From: Colwellia sp. MB3u-45
Lineage (GTDB): Bacteria; Pseudomonadota; Gammaproteobacteria; Enterobacterales; Alteromonadaceae
Direction: 5' to 3'
NCBI RefSeq assembly: GCF_014077005.1
Contig: NZ_JACGVC010000044.1
Span: 310,001 to 374,000, forward strand
DNA: 64,000 nt
The stretch's first letter is position 1; the number at the start of each line of letters is the position of its first letter. Made by a program: the position numbers and the translations under genes. Positions 54,689 through 63,671 of this stretch are shown one piece after another. The notes beneath the pieces are model-generated. The model saw only the letters and a list, made by a program, of their open reading frames with translations, was not told the origin of the DNA and ran no database searches.

Positions 54689-55507
54689 ATGTCTGAGATA
54701 TTTGGTTCTGATGCCTTTTCACCCAAAGAAATTGCCCAGCGTGTTAATGATGTAGGTGTTGCTAAAGTAGGTTTGCCATTTTTATCGTTATTGATGCTGG
54801 GTATGCTTGCGGGGGCATTTATTGGCTTAGGCGCACTTTATTTTGTTTTGATAAAGTCAGATGCCAGCCTGGGTTTTGCTATTAGCCAAGTGTTAGGAGG
54901 GGTAGCATTTTCTCTGGGTTTAATTTTAGTCATTGTTGCTGGCGCGGAATTATTTACCGGTAATAACCTATTAGCGATGGCGTGGGCCGAAGGTAAGATA
55001 TCGACAGCCCAGATCTTAAAAAACTGGCTTGTTGTTTGTTTTGCTAATTTTATTGGGGCAGCAGGTCTTGCCGTATTAGTTTTTCTGTCGGGTCATATTG
55101 ACATGAACCAGGGTGCTATTGCTGAGCAATATATCAAAATAGCGCTTATTAAAAGTAACTTGCCTTTTTGGAGTGCTTTTTTTAAAGGCGTTTTATGTAA
55201 TGTCTTGGTGTGTATGGCGGTTTGGATGGCCTTTGCGGGACGAAGCGTTACAGATAAAGTGATGGCTATTGTTTTTCCTATTTCAGCTTTTGTTGCCGCA
55301 GGGTTCGAACATTGCATTGCTAATATGTACATCATTCCTTTGGCGATGTTAGCGCAGACTTTTGGTAACACCGACTTGGCTGTTGCTGCGATAACTTGGT
55401 CTGGGTTTTTTAGTAATTTAGTACCGGTAATTATGGGTAATCTTGTGGGGGGGAGTGTTTTTGTTGCTTTTGTTTATCACATTATTTATCGGCGCAATCA
55501 GAGTTAA
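54689..55507 (+). CDS. Formate/nitrite transporter family channel
   Basis: Pentameric inner-membrane anion channel of the FocA/NirC family, 272 residues from ATG 54689 (MSEIFGSDAFSPKEIAQRV); a frame from 54650 adds 13 residues without a ribosome site. Six membrane segments; conserved AELFTGNNLLAMAWAEGKIS, FKGVLCNVLVCMAVWMAFAG and GFEHCIANMYIIPLAM. The neighbouring formate dehydrogenase makes formate the likely substrate. Confidence 0.9.
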   Translation: MSEIFGSDAFSPKEIAQRVNDVGVAKVGLPFLSLLMLGMLAGAFIGLGALYFVLIKSDASLGFAISQVLGGVAFSLGLILVIVAGAELFTGNNLLAMAWAEGKISTAQILKNWLVVCFANFIGAAGLAVLVFLSGHIDMNQGAIAEQYIKIALIKSNLPFWSAFFKGVLCNVLVCMAVWMAFAGRSVTDKVMAIVFPISAFVAAGFEHCIANMYIIPLAMLAQTFGNTDLAVAAITWSGFFSNLVPVIMGNLVGGSVFVAFVYHIIYRRNQS

Positions 55508-55544
55508 TATTCACTTAAAATAATTGCATCGCTCACAGTTAAGC

Positions 55545-55580
55545 TCAGGTCTAAGTTCAGGTCTAAGCTAAGGTCTAAGC
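55545..55580. repeat. 12-base tandem repeat (AGGTCTAAGC)
   Basis: Three units: TCAGGTCTAAGT, TCAGGTCTAAGC, TAAGGTCTAAGC, between focA and the next gene. Confidence 0.9.
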
Positions 55581-55602
55581 TCCCAGCTAAATAAGGTCGG
55601 TT

Positions 55603-55920
55603 ATGTCATATTTTATTATTGCAGCCCAAGGTACTGAATTAGTTAAATATCATCTCGCTTTTAATATTACGGCATTTAAAAATGAGCATGTGGCTTTTTC
55701 TGGTGCTTTGGGTAAACACCCTTATGATACCAATAAAGTGGTATTAATTGCAGAACCCTATGCCAAAAATACGCAGTATTATGAATTTAATAGTGCTGAT
55801 ATAGGCTTGATTGAAAAACTCCCTAATCTTATTAATAGCCATGGCGAAGATGCGGTTATGGTTCTGCTTTGGATAAAAAAAGGCTGTGTTGCCATTAGCA
55901 GTTCAGTGGTTTTTGTTTGA
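55603..55920 (+). CDS. Hypothetical protein in the anaerobic block
   Basis: 105 residues, no signal peptide or membrane helix. Beta-rich first part (MSYFIIAAQGTELVKYHLAF; NKVVLIAEPY) and a C-terminal piece LPNLINSHGEDAVMVLLWIK that looks conserved in style. AAGG lies seven bases before the ATG. I do not recognise a characterised family. Placement between focA and the TerB-like gene suggests a role in the same programme. Confidence 0.65.
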   Translation: MSYFIIAAQGTELVKYHLAFNITAFKNEHVAFSGALGKHPYDTNKVVLIAEPYAKNTQYYEFNSADIGLIEKLPNLINSHGEDAVMVLLWIKKGCVAISSSVVFV

Positions 55921-55986
55921 ATATCAGACTATCTAATTTCAATGTCAGCACCACGATCTGCGCAAATATCAACATAGGAGGTAAGT

Positions 55987-56418
55987 ATGTTTGAATCATT
56001 TAAACACTGGTTTGAAGCCAGAAATCAAGAAAGCCAATTATTTGAGCATCCAAACTCACTGAACCTTCATATCGCATTGGCTGCTTTGCTCTATCATGTG
56101 ATTAGTGCTGACGGTTTGGATGATAATAATGAAAAGCAAGCATTTAAACTTATTATGGCTAAGGAGTTTCAGCTGTCAGAACAACAAATTATGGTGCTTT
56201 ATCACTATGTGAAAAACCTTAAAAGTGATTTACAATCTGATTTATTAACGGTTGATATGTACCTAAAAAAGAATCCTAATTTACGTATGGCATTCATGGC
56301 TAAACTAAATCAATTGATTGGCGTTGATGGTGTCGATAGCGAAGAACTGAATATATATTATGAAACATGGAAAGTTATCTTCCCAGACCTTGTTAAACAG
56401 CTTAGAGATAAAGAATGA
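55987..56418 (+). CDS. TerB-like domain protein
   Basis: 143 residues, helical, soluble. The central part (LHIALAALLYHVISADGLDD and FMAKLNQLIGVDGVDSEEL) shows the two D-G-x-D segments of the TerB/tellurite-resistance fold, which binds divalent metal in relatives. A strong AGGAGGT precedes the ATG. The function in this block is unknown; the name does not imply tellurite resistance here. Confidence 0.75.
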   Translation: MFESFKHWFEARNQESQLFEHPNSLNLHIALAALLYHVISADGLDDNNEKQAFKLIMAKEFQLSEQQIMVLYHYVKNLKSDLQSDLLTVDMYLKKNPNLRMAFMAKLNQLIGVDGVDSEELNIYYETWKVIFPDLVKQLRDKE

Positions 56419-56490
56419 ATAGGGTTTTAAAAAATTTACTGAGCAGTAAGCCAAATACTCATTAGCTGATTTTGGTTTGAATTTCTGATC

Positions 56491-56514
56491 TAAAGTAACT
56501 AAAGCAACTAAAGC
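56491..56514. repeat. 9-base tandem repeat (TAAAGCAAC)
   Basis: TAAAGTAAC, TAAAGCAAC and a partial TAAAGC in the spacer between the TerB-like gene and the P-type ATPase. Confidence 0.7.
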
Positions 56515-56642
56515 TGATGTGCTATGCATTGCTCCAACAATATAAAAAGCTAACCAAACAATTTTTTAAGCCAATGCTTATCATTATCCTCCAACCAATA
56601 TAACGATTAACCGTTGGTAAAATTAGCCAGTGGTTATATGAC

Positions 56643-59333
56643 TCATGATGTCATTCGTTCTGCACGTCGCCTAAAATATTTTTCCCCCTCGACTAAAAAC
56701 AATACCGAAGAAGAAACGAGAAAAATACGTAGCCATACAGTTAAGTCAATGTCTGTTGTGCCAAATAAAGACTGCATGGGTATTAGGTAGGTGAAACCTA
56801 ACTGTAAAAAAATCAGTATAACAATAGCGATTAATACATAACGATTACCCGTTAGTCCCGCCCAATTAAAGACACTGTTTTTCAAATAGCGGGAGTTAAA
56901 TAAATAAAATATTTCAAACATAACCAAGGTATTCACCGCTACTGTGCGTGCATGTTCAATGCTCATACCTTGTTTAATTTCCCAAATATAAAGGCCGATT
57001 GTTCCACTCATCAAAATAACAGCAACAAAACTGATACGCCAAATTAAGTGGGGCGTCAGCATAGGTTCCTTAGAATTACGTGGTGGGCGTTTCATGACAT
57101 TTTTTTCGGGCGGCTCAAATGATAATGACAATGCTAGAGTAACGGCGGTCACCATATTGACCCAGAGAATTTGTACTGGCGTTAACGGTAACTGATGAAA
57201 ACCAAATAAAATTGCCGCCAAAATGATCAGTGCTTCGCCACCACCGGTGGGCAGAATAAAAAGAATCGATTTTTTGATATTGTCATAAACGGTGCGTCCT
57301 TCTTCTACCGCATGAATGATAGAAGCAAAATTATCGTCAAGCAACACCATTTCAGCCGCCTCTTTGGCCGCTTCTGTACCTTTATGACCCATAGCTGTGC
57401 CGACATCAGCACGTTTCAGGGCCGGGGCATCATTCACACCATCTCCGGTCATGGCAACAATTAGCCCTAGCTCTTGCAACAGCCTAACTAAAAGTAACTT
57501 ATGCTCCGGATTGACACGTGCGTAGACATCAATGTCTTGGATGCGCTGGCGTAATTCATCTTCACTCATGAGATCCAGTTCCTGTCCGGTCAGAACATCG
57601 TCGACATTAATCAGGTTGAGTTGCTGGGCGATAGCGCGGGCTGTAACACCATGGTCACCTGTAATCATTTTTACCCGAATACCCGCTGCATGGCAGACTT
57701 TTATCGCTTCTATTGCTTCTTCGCGAGGCGGGTCAATCAAGCCAAACATGCCTAACAATATGAGACCGTTATCCACGTCACTAAACTTTAATTCCAGCTG
57801 CTTATCATTGACTGGCTTAACGGCAATAGCCAATACGCGCTGGCCTTGATGAGCCATTTCATTAATACGGCTTAACCAGTAATCACTGTCTAAGGTCTGA
57901 ACACCTTGTGCTGTTTTCTGATACCTACACATCTTTAAAATACGCTCGGGGGCACCCTTTAGGAAAACAAAGGCATCACCTGTGTGTTGATGGTGAAGTG
58001 TCGCCATAAAGCGATGTTCGGATTCAAAAGGAATCAGATCTGTGCGGGGATATAGCTTAGTCTCTGCCTCAAGGTCTAATCCAGCCTTGATACCTGATAC
58101 TAATAAAGCCCCCTCCATGGGATCACCATGCACTAGCCATTCTCCCTCTTTTAGTTCTAGTGATGCATCATTGCATAGCACCGCAGCCCTGATAGCCTCC
58201 AACAGAAGTGACTTCTCTTCAGGAAACACATTCATACCTGATAACATTATTGAGCCATGAGGATCGTAGCCGGTGCCACTCAGTTCAAATAAACTACTAG
58301 TCGTGGCAATCATTCGAACCGTCATTTCATTGCGCGTCAGGGTACCTGTTTTGTCAGTGCAAATGACGTTCACGGCCCCTAAAGTTTCCACGGCAGGTAA
58401 TCTACGGATAATGGCATTTCGTTTTGACATACGCTGTACACCAATGGCCAGGGTAATTGTCATAATGGCAGGTAAACCTTCTGGAATTGCCGCTACAGCA
58501 AGGCTGACAGCGGTAAGAAACATTTCAGCGAGTGAATAATTTCTTACTAGTGAACCAAAAATGAATGTAAACATGGCAATCGCTAAAATGGCGAGTGTAA
58601 GCCAGCGTCCAAACTGGGCTATCTGACGTAATAATGGTGTTGTTAGTGAGTCTACTTGTGATACGAGTTTACTAATGTGACCAATCTCAGTTTGTGCACC
58701 TGTTGCAATAACCACGCCGCTGCCCTGGCCATGAGTCACGAGAGTGCCTGAGTAAGCTAAACATCGACGGTCAGCTATCATCGACTCTTGTGCAACAGGA
58801 ACTGTTATTTTTTCTACTGCTATCGACTCTCCTGTTAGCGCTGCCTCCTGTATTTGAAGCCCTTTAACATAAAATAGTCGTAGATCTGCGGGGACCTTAT
58901 CGCCCGACTGCAACATGACGATATCACCAGGTACTAAGGCCTGTGCAGCGACACTTATTTTTTTGCCATCACGTAATGCCATGGCATTTGGAGAAAGCAT
59001 CTTCCGAATAGCCTTCAAAGCATTCTCGGCCTTACCCTCTTGCACGAAGCCAATCATGGCATTAATCAAAACAACCGCTAGGATCACACTGGCATCTATC
59101 CAATGACCCAAGATTGCGGTAACAGCACTCGCTACTAGTAAGACATAAATGAGAATATTATGAATTTGGTATAAAAAACGGACTAATAAACCACGTCCCT
59201 TTGATTCGGGTAAAGTGTTGGGTCCGTATTTTGTCAGTCTTTTATTTACCTCATCTTTTGATAGTCCACTCGGTGTTGCCTCGAGTAATTCGAAGACTGT
59301 TTGTACCTGTTCAGTATGATAACTGTTTGACAT
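56643..59333 (-). CDS. P-type cation-transporting ATPase (type II)
   Basis: 896 residues from ATG 59333, which has GGAGGGATAAGG upstream; a longer frame to 59372 lacks one. Order: cation ATPase N domain, two membrane helices, actuator domain with [10 protein letters not shown], helices with [19 protein letters not shown], phosphorylation site [14 protein letters not shown] near residue 335, nucleotide domain ([11 protein letters not shown]), hinge [20 protein letters not shown], and a C-terminal membrane domain. PEGLP suggests Ca2+ or Na+/H+ class transport. It is divergent from the alcohol dehydrogenase and shares an FNR box with it. Confidence 0.9.
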   Translation of the reverse strand: MSNSYHTEQVQTVFELLEATPSGLSKDEVNKRLTKYGPNTLPESKGRGLLVRFLYQIHNILIYVLLVASAVTAILGHWIDASVILAVVLINAMIGFVQEGKAENALKAIRKMLSPNAMALRDGKKISVAAQALVPGDIVMLQSGDKVPADLRLFYVKGLQIQEAALTGESIAVEKITVPVAQESMIADRRCLAYSGTLVTHGQGSGVVIATGAQTEIGHISKLVSQVDSLTTPLLRQIAQFGRWLTLAILAIAMFTFIFGSLVRNYSLAEMFLTAVSLAVAAIPEGLPAIMTITLAIGVQRMSKRNAIIRRLPAVETLGAVNVICTDKTGTLTRNEMTVRMIATTSSLFELSGTGYDPHGSIMLSGMNVFPEEKSLLLEAIRAAVLCNDASLELKEGEWLVHGDPMEGALLVSGIKAGLDLEAETKLYPRTDLIPFESEHRFMATLHHQHTGDAFVFLKGAPERILKMCRYQKTAQGVQTLDSDYWLSRINEMAHQGQRVLAIAVKPVNDKQLELKFSDVDNGLILLGMFGLIDPPREEAIEAIKVCHAAGIRVKMITGDHGVTARAIAQQLNLINVDDVLTGQELDLMSEDELRQRIQDIDVYARVNPEHKLLLVRLLQELGLIVAMTGDGVNDAPALKRADVGTAMGHKGTEAAKEAAEMVLLDDNFASIIHAVEEGRTVYDNIKKSILFILPTGGGEALIILAAILFGFHQLPLTPVQILWVNMVTAVTLALSLSFEPPEKNVMKRPPRNSKEPMLTPHLIWRISFVAVILMSGTIGLYIWEIKQGMSIEHARTVAVNTLVMFEIFYLFNSRYLKNSVFNWAGLTGNRYVLIAIVILIFLQLGFTYLIPMQSLFGTTDIDLTVWLRIFLVSSSVLFLVEGEKYFRRRAERMTS

Positions 59334-59442
59334 CCTTATCCCTCCAATAGCTATGCTAATTATTGAATGCACTAAACATTCATCATCTGAATCAATATCT
59401 AAATTACCAACTAAAGAATACGCGCTTACACTTATTGTCGAA

Positions 59443-59456
59443 CTGATAAATATCAG
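59443..59456. promoter_or_regulatory. FNR-type box between the ATPase and alcohol dehydrogenase genes
   Basis: CTGAT-AAAT-ATCAG, the third perfect CTGAT-N4-ATCAG of the region, 63 bases before the dehydrogenase GTG and 110 bases before the divergent ATPase ATG. Confidence 0.75.
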
Positions 59457-59518
59457 TTCTCACCCACAGCAGCCATGATAGCCTTTATATTCAAGACTAA
59501 TTTTTGGAGTAAATTACT

Positions 59519-60598
59519 GTGGCTGAGATGATGAAAGCGGCTATTTTTGTTGAGCCTGGTCGAATCGTTCTTGATGACAAACCTATACCCAATGTTGGGC
59601 CTAATGATGCGTTAATAAGGGTAACTACAACAACAATATGTGGCACAGACGTTCATATATTGAAGGGAGAATATCCAGTCGCCAGAGGCCTGACAATAGG
59701 CCATGAGCCGGTCGGGATAATAGAGAAGTTAGGTGCTAATGTTGCTGGTTATCAAGAAGGTCAGCGTGTTATTGCGGGAGCAATTTGCCCTAGCGGCTAT
59801 TCACACGCTTGTCTTGATGGACTTCATTCGCAAGATGGTGGCAGCTGTAGACATGGCCTAAAAGCACTTGGTGGTTGGCGTTTTGGCAATACCATTGACG
59901 GTGCTCAAGCTGAATTTTTATTGGTTCCAGATGCGATGGCAAATCTTGCGCTGGTACCAGATAATCTCACCGACGAGCAAGTGCTTATGTGCCCAGATAT
60001 TATGTCTACCGGTTTTGCTGGCGCTGAATCAGGCAACATAAAAATTGGTGATAGTGTGGCTATATTCGCCCAAGGGCCGATCGGTTTATGTGCTACCGCA
60101 GGGGCTAAGTTGCGCGGTGCAACCACCATAATTGCAGTAGAAACAGTACCACGGCGAATGGAAATGGCCAGACAGTTAGGAGCAAATTTTGTCATTGATT
60201 ATCGAAAAACAGAACCCGTTAAAGAAATTATGCGCATTACCCAAGGGCGCGGTGTCGACGTGGCCATTGAGGCGTTAGGGCTGCAGTCAACCTTTGAAAA
60301 CTGCCTAAGAGCACTCAAGCCTGGAGGCACATTATCTAGCCTTGGCGTGTATTCTGAGGATTTAATTATCCCCCTCGATGCTTTTCATGCCGGACTAGGC
60401 GACAATAAAATAATTACCTCTTTATGTCCTGGCGGAAAAGAGCGGATGCGTAGATTGATGAATGTGATCGAATCTGAGCGAATTGATCTCAAAGCCTTAA
60501 TTACTCATCATTATTCGCTTGATCAGATAGAAGATGCTTATGAACTATTTGCCAATCAAAGGGATGGCGTGCTGAAAATTGCGATAACCTCTAATTGA
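59519..60598 (+). CDS. Zinc-dependent alcohol dehydrogenase
   Basis: Medium-chain dehydrogenase, 359 residues. The catalytic zinc site is in TTICGTDVHILKGEYPV (Cys, Asp region) and GLTIGHEPVGIIEKLG (His, Glu). The structural zinc lobe is replaced by a Cys-poor insertion (CPSGYSHACLDGLHSQDGG), as in Thermoanaerobacter-type secondary alcohol dehydrogenases. Cofactor region AIFAQGPIGLCATAGAKLRG. The start is the GTG at 59519, set by GGAG nine bases upstream; ATG 59528 lies too far. Substrate is unknown; a fermentative alcohol/ketone role suits the FNR box. Confidence 0.9.
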   Translation: MAEMMKAAIFVEPGRIVLDDKPIPNVGPNDALIRVTTTTICGTDVHILKGEYPVARGLTIGHEPVGIIEKLGANVAGYQEGQRVIAGAICPSGYSHACLDGLHSQDGGSCRHGLKALGGWRFGNTIDGAQAEFLLVPDAMANLALVPDNLTDEQVLMCPDIMSTGFAGAESGNIKIGDSVAIFAQGPIGLCATAGAKLRGATTIIAVETVPRRMEMARQLGANFVIDYRKTEPVKEIMRITQGRGVDVAIEALGLQSTFENCLRALKPGGTLSSLGVYSEDLIIPLDAFHAGLGDNKIITSLCPGGKERMRRLMNVIESERIDLKALITHHYSLDQIEDAYELFANQRDGVLKIAITSN

Positions 60599-60696
60599 AT
60601 ATTTTAAGAACGGCATACGACTGAAATGCTAGCCATATAAAGTCAATTAAAAAGGTTAGCCTTAGTGCGCTATCCAAAAAAGGGTAGATCAACAAG

Positions 60697-60813
60697 GTGA
60701 AAATTTTAATGGGGATGATTGTTATCGCGCTACTGGATTTAATCACACTCATACAAGCAAAATATAAGTGGCAAGTTAATAATAGAGTGGTTTTTCAGGA
60801 TAACGATTTTTGA
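60697..60813 (+). CDS. Possible 38-residue membrane peptide
   Basis: GTG start with AACAAGG immediately before it. The product is a short hydrophobic helix (ILMGMIVIALLDLITLI) and a polar tail ending FQDNDF. It lies between the dehydrogenase and uspA genes. No family is known to me; chance is a real alternative. Confidence 0.3.
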   Translation: MKILMGMIVIALLDLITLIQAKYKWQVNNRVVFQDNDF

Positions 60814-60869
60814 CTTTTTATTATTGATTATTGGCTTGGCATCAGGTCTTAATAAATGAGGGTAATAGT

Positions 60870-61304
60870 ATGGACAAACCTATGTATATTGTTGGCATCG
60901 ATGGCAGTGAGTGGGCAAAAAGAGCGCTAGAACGTGCTATTTTATTAGCTGAAAAAACCGGTGCTAAGGTTAAATTGGTGCAAGTTATTAATCCGATCCT
61001 ATCAGAACCATTTGTTGTTGATGGCGGTATTGTGCCTATGATAAAAAATGAAGATGAAAAAAAAATCGCCTTGAACATGCTGTCGTCTTTGTGTGATCAA
61101 TATAAGAAATCAAATGTTCATTTAGACAGTGAAGTGCTAAGGGGAGACCCAGCTGAAATTTTACATGAGAAGACCAAAACGGAACATGCCAATATGCTTT
61201 TTGTTGGCCGACGAGGTCGTTCGCGTTTTTCTGAAATTATTGTTGGCAGTGTCTCTAATAAACTGGCTCACTCTATCGGCATACCTATTGTGCTAGTCCC
61301 TTGA
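60870..61304 (+). CDS. Universal stress protein UspA family
   Basis: 144 residues from ATG 60870 (GAGGG upstream); an earlier start at 60831 is out of place. Nucleotide-binding residues are visible: VGIDGSEWAKRALE at the N-terminus and GRRGRSRFSEIIVGSVSNKL, the G-x2-G-x9-G-S loop, near the end. It is an ATP-binding Usp. Its neighbourhood suggests anaerobic stress survival. Confidence 0.9.
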   Translation: MDKPMYIVGIDGSEWAKRALERAILLAEKTGAKVKLVQVINPILSEPFVVDGGIVPMIKNEDEKKIALNMLSSLCDQYKKSNVHLDSEVLRGDPAEILHEKTKTEHANMLFVGRRGRSRFSEIIVGSVSNKLAHSIGIPIVLVP

Positions 61305-61396
61305 ACAAGGTTTGGTGACATTTTTATTATCGTATCAATAAGCTATTTTTATTGTGATTGTTGCGACTAATTAAATCATTTTGAGGTTAGGCAGGC

Positions 61397-61663
61397 TTGC
61401 GTCATTTATATGTTAACTCGGCTGATATTTATCATTTTATCCTTGGAGTAGATGCCGCAGACTGTGATCTTTATTTATTAATAGAGCTGATTATGCAAAA
61501 ACGTGATTATAACCGTTTATTGGTACTAACCAAGAAAGAAGCCAACAAAAATGCAACTCGACAAGAATTACAGGAACTTGAAGCGCTAGAGTATAAGGTG
61601 ATTGATCAACACCATGGAAGTGACTTAGATGACGCTTATGATGCTAAAGCTTTTTTAAAGTGA
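61397..61663 (+). CDS. Hypothetical protein
   Basis: 88 residues from a TTG at 61397 with GAGG ten bases upstream; no ATG fits except M33. Alpha/beta pattern (VNSADIYHFILGVDAADCDL), then charged helices (LTKKEANKNATRQELQELEA). No recognised family. It follows uspA by about 90 bases. Confidence 0.5.
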   Translation: MRHLYVNSADIYHFILGVDAADCDLYLLIELIMQKRDYNRLLVLTKKEANKNATRQELQELEALEYKVIDQHHGSDLDDAYDAKAFLK

Positions 61664-61762
61664 TTACCGCAACAAGGATATGATTGCTCGCTTTCATCTA
61701 AGTTTGTTACTCACAGTATTAATCAAAGTATTAATCATAAAATGGTGAATATCATCTATTAG

Positions 61763-61791
61763 CAGCACAAACAGCACAAGCAGCACAAGCA
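61763..61791. repeat. 9-base tandem repeat (CAGCACAAG)
   Basis: CAGCACAAA, CAGCACAAG, CAGCACAAG and a partial unit, just before the SGNH hydrolase gene. Confidence 0.85.
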
Positions 61792-61881
61792 GTGACAGCA
61801 TTCAATTCCCCGTTTAGTGATAGTAATACACAAAGAGCTAAAAACACAAAGAGGGAAATAAACTCAGGGAAGGTGATTAAT

Positions 61882-62598
61882 ATGTTCCATCAAATAACAA
61901 CCGTTTTGTTAATGCCGGTATTGATACCTCAAGCTATTTTTATCAATAAAATGACAGTATCACTGCCAGAGCCAACAGGGGAGCGTTTAGGTGTATGTGG
62001 TGCGGGTAATGAACTGAAATTACTCATCATTGGCGATTCAGCTGCCTTAGGTGTTGGGGTCGATGGACAAGAAGATGCTTTAGCCGGACAGCTATCATCA
62101 TTACTTGGCTGTTATTATAGTGTTAATTGGCAGTTACTTGCAAAGACTGGGGCTACTGCTGAAGATGTACTGGTTATGTTACAACATCAAGAAGAGCAAG
62201 TGTTTGATGTGGTACTCGTATCGATTGGTGTTAATGACGTAACGCATTTCACTCATTTAAATCGATGGGAAAAGAGTATGAATGTGATGCTCAATATCCT
62301 AGTATCAAAATTTTCAGTAAAAAAAATACTGCTATCAAACTTACCACCTATGCAAGAATTTACCACCTTTCCTTTACCTTTACGTTGGTGGTGGGGGCAG
62401 CGTTCTAAGCAGTTAAATAACCGGCTCACTGTTGTTGTTAAAAATTTTAGCCAATGTACTAGCTTTGATATCGATGCACCTATTGAACCAAGGTACATCG
62501 CCAAGGATGGATTTCACCCATCAAAAATAGCCTATCAAGCTTGGGCGAATCAGGCAGCTAAAACAATTACCTCATCTTTAGATGACATCAACGCGTAA
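61882..62598 (+). CDS. SGNH/GDSL hydrolase
   Basis: 238 residues from ATG 61882 (GGGAAGG upstream); frames back to 61792 are less likely. The catalytic blocks are present: IIGDSAALGVG (Ser), SIGVNDVTHF (Asn) and DGFHPSKIAYQ (Asp, His). An N-terminal hydrophobic stretch (TTVLLMPVLIPQAIFI) may anchor or export it. Lipase/esterase-type activity is likely; the substrate is unknown. Confidence 0.85.
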   Translation: MFHQITTVLLMPVLIPQAIFINKMTVSLPEPTGERLGVCGAGNELKLLIIGDSAALGVGVDGQEDALAGQLSSLLGCYYSVNWQLLAKTGATAEDVLVMLQHQEEQVFDVVLVSIGVNDVTHFTHLNRWEKSMNVMLNILVSKFSVKKILLSNLPPMQEFTTFPLPLRWWWGQRSKQLNNRLTVVVKNFSQCTSFDIDAPIEPRYIAKDGFHPSKIAYQAWANQAAKTITSSLDDINA

Positions 62599-62969
62599 TA
62601 AATGACTTTGTTGATTATCTTATATAGGATCTGAATATATTGGGTGATGGTTGTTAATTCTATTTAAGACTATTGTTCACAGAGCTTATTTCCTGCTTAA
62701 AACATCGTTATCTTGTCATGCTTAATAGGCTTATCTCAAGCTGATTAATTTGTTGATTTATCTACTTATTGTCATTAAAAATAAGGTCAGCGAACGCTAT
62801 TTTTACATACATTAACTTAGGTATAAGCAAATCAGAAGACATCAATATTTCTTGAGAGTTAACTAATAAGCTTTATATCAGGTTTTCCCTTATTACTAAT
62901 TTTTCTCCTTTGGATAATGATTAATGGGAGAAATACATATATGAGCGTAAAAACCTCTTAGGGAAAGCC
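62599..62969. other. Intergenic upstream of the FNR-type gene
   Basis: AT-rich spacer without a gene; no CTGAT-N4-ATCAG site is seen, so autoregulation by the same site is not supported. Confidence 0.5.
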
Positions 62970-63671
62970 ATGAAACACCTTAAATACGCGGAAGCAAGTA
63001 AATGTGAACGTTGTATTAGATATCAAAATTGCGTTGTCGCACAGTTATTAGGAAGTACGCCTTATATTAAAACCGTTAATTCATATTTACTAAGTACTCA
63101 TGAACACTTATATCATGCGGGTGATGAGCTGAGTGCACTTTATATAATTAAATCAGGGGCAATTAAAAATTATGTTACCCATAATGATGGTGATGAACAA
63201 ATTCTCAATTTTTTAATTCCAGGCGATATCCTTGGCCTTGATGGTTTAGATACACAGCAATATGCTTCTTCGGCTATTGCCTTACAAACCTCAGCTGTTT
63301 GTGCTATTCCATTACAACAGTTTAGAAATATACTCGCTGAGTTAGTACCAAGTTGGTTAATCAAGCTTGCCACCGATAATTTGAGTAAACAGGGGCGTAA
63401 TATTGCTTTGTTAAATAAGAAAAAAGCTAAAGCACGGATAGCGGCATTTTTAATGGATATGGCTGATAACTACAAATCCCTTGGCTGTTCAGATAAGAAC
63501 TTTGAATTAAGTATGTCTCGTGATGACATAGGTAATTATCTAGGGCTAGCATCAGAAACCGTCAGCAGAACATTGACTCAGTTACAACAAGAAGGCTCAG
63601 TAAAAATGGAACGGAGAAATGTAACGATTATAAATGCGCCGCACTTAAGTGAAATGGCGCAACATCGTTAA
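62970..63671 (+). CDS. FNR-type oxygen-sensing transcription regulator
   Basis: Crp/Fnr family regulator, 233 residues. Cysteines C12, C15 and C21 (CxxCx5C) plus C111 (SAVCAIP) match the four ligands of the oxygen-sensitive [4Fe-4S] cluster of FNR. The cyclic-nucleotide-like fold (about 30-150) and a dimer helix are followed by a C-terminal helix-turn-helix with SRDDIGNYLGLASETVSRTL. The E, S and R of ETVSR are those that read TGAT in FNR. It should bind TGAT-N4-ATCA sites, three of which lie upstream in this window. It closes the anaerobic block. Whether it is the organism's main FNR or a second one is not known. Confidence 0.92.
   Translation: MKHLKYAEASKCERCIRYQNCVVAQLLGSTPYIKTVNSYLLSTHEHLYHAGDELSALYIIKSGAIKNYVTHNDGDEQILNFLIPGDILGLDGLDTQQYASSAIALQTSAVCAIPLQQFRNILAELVPSWLIKLATDNLSKQGRNIALLNKKKAKARIAAFLMDMADNYKSLGCSDKNFELSMSRDDIGNYLGLASETVSRTLTQLQQEGSVKMERRNVTIINAPHLSEMAQHR

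Noticed and set aside
60716-60727. TGAT-N4-ATCG upstream of uspA as a fourth FNR site
   Set aside because: One core mismatch, no flanking symmetry, and about 150 bases from the uspA ATG; much weaker than the three accepted sites.
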